Shown piece by piece: positions 31,185 to 34,405 of a DNA stretch of 34,405 nt. The notes below the pieces were generated by a model. That model saw only the letters and a list, made by a program, of their open reading frames with translations, searched no databases and was not told the DNA's origin. Within the stretch, counting starts at the first letter, position 1. Every line of letters starts with the position of its first letter. The translations under genes were made by a program, and so were the position numbers. This DNA is from Rhodocollybia butyracea (Eukaryota > Basidiomycota > Agaricomycetes > Agaricales > Omphalotaceae): positions 1 to 34,405 of the forward strand of contig JADNRY010000620.1 of assembly GCA_015501585.1 (NCBI GenBank), given 5' to 3'.

Positions 31185-31315
31185 CTTGGTGTTTTCCATG
31201 GCAGATTGTGTAATTCCTGACATCTGCAATATCATATATGCTTGGTCAATCTGGACATCTGTAGCCTGGTTCATGTCTCGCTTAGGGCTTAGGTAGATAC
31301 AAAAGTCTTCCTTGT

Positions 31316-32440
31316 ATATTTGATTCTATGATACTACTCAATTTTATAATGGTGTGCGGAGCACAACCTACCTTCTTCCTGATGTGCGGACCGTCGCATG
31401 TCTAGCATGTATATCAAACAGTACACTGAACTGGAGTAACAACTGGAGCTATAAGATAAGGAAGGAGCGACCTTGCTTTGAGTGATTCATTATATAAGAT
31501 ATTAACCAATAACTACAATGCTAGCAAGTCGACGTCACGCTTCCTGCGTATCCTTGCAATATTGATTCAACATTTCTATCCTCTGTGCATATTCTATGTT
31601 CTTGTTCCACACCGGTAAGCGGAAAAGAGCGAACGAACCCCAAGCGATTTTGAAGCGGCCTGAAATGAGATACGGGCTATGTTGGTGAACTGTTCAGAAT
31701 TTCAGCCTTACTCAGTGCCTTTTTCGTAGCCGCGGAATAAAACCATGAAAGAGGGCCAGAGTTTGGGCCGGTACGCAACCGTACGTGAGTTAGAAATGCA
31801 CATACGTGCATTGCGAACTTAAATTCGCGGATTCCATTTATTAACGGGCTGGACTAGATATGGACTCTTGCAGTATGAGATTTTTCAACTAGTACTTCTG
31901 GACCTGATAGTTGCCTGATAGACAGTAGCGAGACAGATAAGTGTTCAGACGAAAGATGACTGGAAACTTAAAGTGGGACGAGCTGAGGGAGTGACTGCGC
32001 CAATCTGCAAGACATGGGTCGGCTGCTATTAGCACTGTCCGGCACTGCACAGAACCAGTAGGCGACCGCTGGAATCCTAGGAAAACCGCTGTACATCCGA
32101 CATCGCCCGACAACCTTGGCTCCGGCTCACAGCCGCTTTACTGACGGGGCTGATTGTAGAAGACTTGTTTCACATATGAGAAAGACTCGAAGACTGGTTG
32201 AGGTAGGTAGGTATAGGTAGGTGTTGTGACGTTGAACGTTGTAGAGCACTAGTTGGCTTTTAGCGCCCAGTGATACAGGCGCTGTTGAACGTGCTTTCTC
32301 TCTCACCTAATGAAGGTTCTGAAGATACGCGTGAACTTCAGCTCAGCGGAAGTAGCTGAAATAGAAAATCAACTCCGTTGGAATTTGGACCATTCGTAGT
32401 CTCCCCAGAACGAGCAGAAGAGCTTAAGGATATCCTGGCT
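31316..32440. other. Intergenic, no gene seen
   Basis: 31316-31370 completes the 3' flank of the last family gene. 31888-31945 is weakly like the repeated flank at 9440-9480 (actagtacttctggacctgatag..). A short GGTA/TAGG tandem (gtaggtaggtataggtaggtg) lies at 32202-32222. 32372-32440 reads PLEFGPFVVSPERAEELKDI, probably the start of the following F-box gene in another frame. Confidence 0.4.
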
Positions 32441-32453
32441 CGCAGATGAAGAT

Positions 32454-33937
32454 ATGAAGAACATGACCGAGATGGCTCGCCTGCAAAGTGAGCTCATGCT
32501 CGTTCAGACGCAAAAACGACGACTTGAGACCCAGCGGGACAAACTACGCGCTTTGCTGTCACCAATGCGAAGGCTGTCAAACGAAATATTGTTAAGTATC
32601 TTCGAATATGTGCGAAGAAAATCTTTCCAGTCTATCCATGGGCATCAGGGCAACACTTCCACCGAGCTCACATCTCCCGTCATCACTTGCCTCCCTACAA
32701 TGGCAATCAGCTCAGTATGCTCCCGTTGGCGTACACTTGCGCTGTCGTCACCTAGACTGTGGGCTAACCTAGCGGTGGAGATGCACACTGCTACGTTGGA
32801 CCTAGCGAAAACCCCAGTTGGTTTCATTGATACTGTCACTCGATATTTGGAGAGATCGGGTGATTGGCCATTGAGGTTTGCACTAACTATACTGGGTGTA
32901 CCCTATGACACGAAGTTCGCCTCCCTAAAATACTTTACACAGCACGCTCGTCGATGGAAATCTTTCACATATCGTGGATATTACTTGTTGATGGAATATG
33001 GCATACTCTCAGAGTTGCAATTTCCATCACTTGTAAAATTGGACATTGATAGTCGAGGAGACTTTTTCAACTCTCCTGACTTGCAACGCTTTGAATATTC
33101 CCCAAACTTGCTACGCTTTGCACGGACAGTCACCTGTATCTAAGTTCCCGTACAACCAAGTCGACTGTCTCTATCTTCGTATGGGGTCGGCATCACCAAC
33201 AGAGTTGGCAGAAGCTCTTCGCAGCTGTCCTTCTGTGAAATCGCTTACGGTGGAGCTCAAGTATGAAAAGTTCTCTGATTCATCAGCACAAGGCACATGG
33301 CGTAACATCACATCACTTGCAGTTGGGGAAAGTGGTGATAAATCATGTGCGGGAATGGTGTTTTCCTCCTTCGATTTTCCTTCTTTGGACGAACTTCAGT
33401 TGGAAGTTCAGGATTCTGCAGAAAACCCACCACCTGGCCAGGAGATGCTTTTATTTCATTCGTATCAAGATCTCTTGTACGATTACCACATTCACCCTCC
33501 GTGGCTTATCTCTCTCCGATTTGGAGCTTATTGCAGCCTTGCAGGTCATGCCATCGCTACTCAACCTCGAAATTGACGACGCATGGCTGGATCTACCCGA
33601 CCAGAGGAGTCCAATCACATTACACCTCATCTCGAGCCTACAGCATCAATCCACATTTATCTCCCTTATTCCGAAACTACACAGTCTTCGTTTGATATCC
33701 CGCCTCAGTCAGAGATTTGATGACCATGCTTTTGTTAGCATGGTCCAGTCACGGTGGTTTAAACCTGGTTCGGACCTATGTGCCGCGATGTTAGCTATCG
33801 GCAGAGGCTGTATACGGTCTGTCGTTCTCGAGTTTGGTTGGCGAGAGGTTGACGCCAAAGTTTATGAACCACTACGGGTCTTGGATGGGGCGGGTTTGAG
33901 AGTGGTGGTTTCTGGGACAAATGGTGTGCAGGTATAA
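32454..33937 (+). pseudogene. F-box/LRR-like protein gene broken by frameshifts
   Basis: An agaric-type F-box protein, normally a substrate adaptor in SCF ubiquitin ligases. A Gln/Arg/Leu-rich coiled coil at about residues 8-35 is followed by the F-box: LSPMRRLSNEILLSIFEYV, then AISSVCSRWRTLALSSPRLW. A repeat-rich C-terminal region follows. The reading frame changes at least three times: near 33120 (..SPNLLRF to LHGQSPVSKF..), near 33430 (to WPGDAFISFVSRS) and near 33467 (to SCTITTFTLRGLSLSD..), ending at the stop 33935-33937. A further piece upstream (32372-32440) is also out of frame. No GT..AG intron explains these shifts. The first frame alone would give 229 residues with the F-box but not the C-terminal part. 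Confidence 0.75.
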
Positions 33938-34405
33938 TCTAATTGATGCCTGATGAGTCGGTATTGTCTGCGATAGTGTCGTAGTCCGTAGTAACATTAT
34001 TATCGTTGGTACCACGAGCAAATGTATCTCGCATGCCATATGACTACTCTTCCTTCAGTTCTGACTTAAACAGCTTTTTCCCTCTGATCTGACCGAACCT
34101 CAGGCCTCAGGCCAGACTATGTAATAAGTTTTTCTAGAGGTTACTACCAGGTTAGATTCAGTACTGAGAAAACGCTCGATGCCAAACTTTCACGTTCTTC
34201 TTGACAAATCTCCACGAGTCATCTCCTCCTAAGACTCTTGACAGTTTCTTTTTCTCTACCATCTTTCCAGATAACCTCTTCCTGCTCGAGCCGAACGAAG
34301 GCTTTCCCCGCTTAGCTTCGCTATTCCACCAATTTCAAAACTAGTTGAGGTCGGATTTCACCACAGACCGCGCAGACGAGCTCAAACGGGAAAGAGAACA
34401 AAGTC
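33938..34405. other. 3' flank, no gene seen
   Basis: No reading frame, repeat or RNA structure of note. Confidence 0.35.

Larger units (their letters stand above)
29271..31315. repeat. Tandem duplication of about 2.04 kb, right copy
   Basis: Right-hand partner of 27226-29270. The two copies differ at many single bases and small indels, so the duplication is not very recent. Confidence 0.75.

Noticed and set aside
32205..32222. Telomere-like repeat (GGTA/TAGG)
   Set aside because: Only a few units of GTAG/GTAGGTA; not the TTAGGG type expected of basidiomycete telomeres.
1..34405. CRISPR array, bacterial operons or prophage genes
   Set aside because: The genes are spliced eukaryotic genes; the repeats are large duplicated blocks, not short regularly spaced repeats.

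Overview
The window looks like a piece of a mushroom-forming basidiomycete (Agaricomycetes) nuclear genome. Genes carry many short introns of about 49-92 nt with GT..AG ends. Recognisable genes are a fungal C-5 sterol desaturase (ERG3), the oligosaccharyltransferase subunit WBP1/OST48, an F-box/LRR-type gene of the sort agarics carry in large numbers, and an intron-bearing nuclear tRNA-Glu. Nothing bacterial or viral was seen.

Layout. (1) Positions 1-6500: an ERG3 pseudogene (386-1398), then two copies of a block holding a minus-strand gene for a secreted, probably GPI-anchored protein (2321-3028 intact; 4897-5627 frameshifted) with duplicated flanks. (2) 6600-15300: a tandem array of a gene family for small single-pass membrane proteins, with intact five-exon genes at 6747-7830, 11713-12823 and 13866-14935 and a truncated copy at 9005-9186. 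Each unit carries a repeated 3' flank and, in two cases, a leftover 5' piece of ERG3 (9522-9750; 13317-13419). A 56-nt tRNA-like sequence lies at 10732-10787. (3) 15329-19784: a probable insertion, the intact three-exon ERG3, a tRNA-Glu(CTC) on the minus strand, and the intact five-exon WBP1. (4) 20199-31320: five more members of the membrane-protein family (20199, 22955, 25830, 28048, 30089), all with at least one single-base lesion. Four are preceded by a decayed relic of the same family; the last two units form a tandem duplication of about 2.04 kb. (5) 32454-33937: an F-box gene broken by several frameshifts.

How it fits together. The stable genes are ERG3 and WBP1 (sterol synthesis and N-glycosylation in the ER). 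Around them a local family has expanded by tandem duplication that also dragged along ERG3 fragments. Family members share a signal peptide, a conserved ectodomain with a two-cysteine motif (IEC..FIDSTEGEC), a Ser/Thr/Pro-rich stalk, one transmembrane helix, a basic cytosolic stretch and, at the extreme C-terminus of all eight copies with a 3' end, a PPPxY motif able to bind WW domains such as those of Rsp5/NEDD4 ubiquitin ligases. The minus-strand GPI-type genes share the ectodomain pattern and intron phases but end in a GPI signal instead. This cluster, one ectodomain with two anchoring modes and a conserved C-terminal PY motif, is the most interesting content. Its function is not known from the sequence.

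All gene models are my own splicing of the sequence. Frameshifts may be real decay or assembly indels; I cannot tell which.
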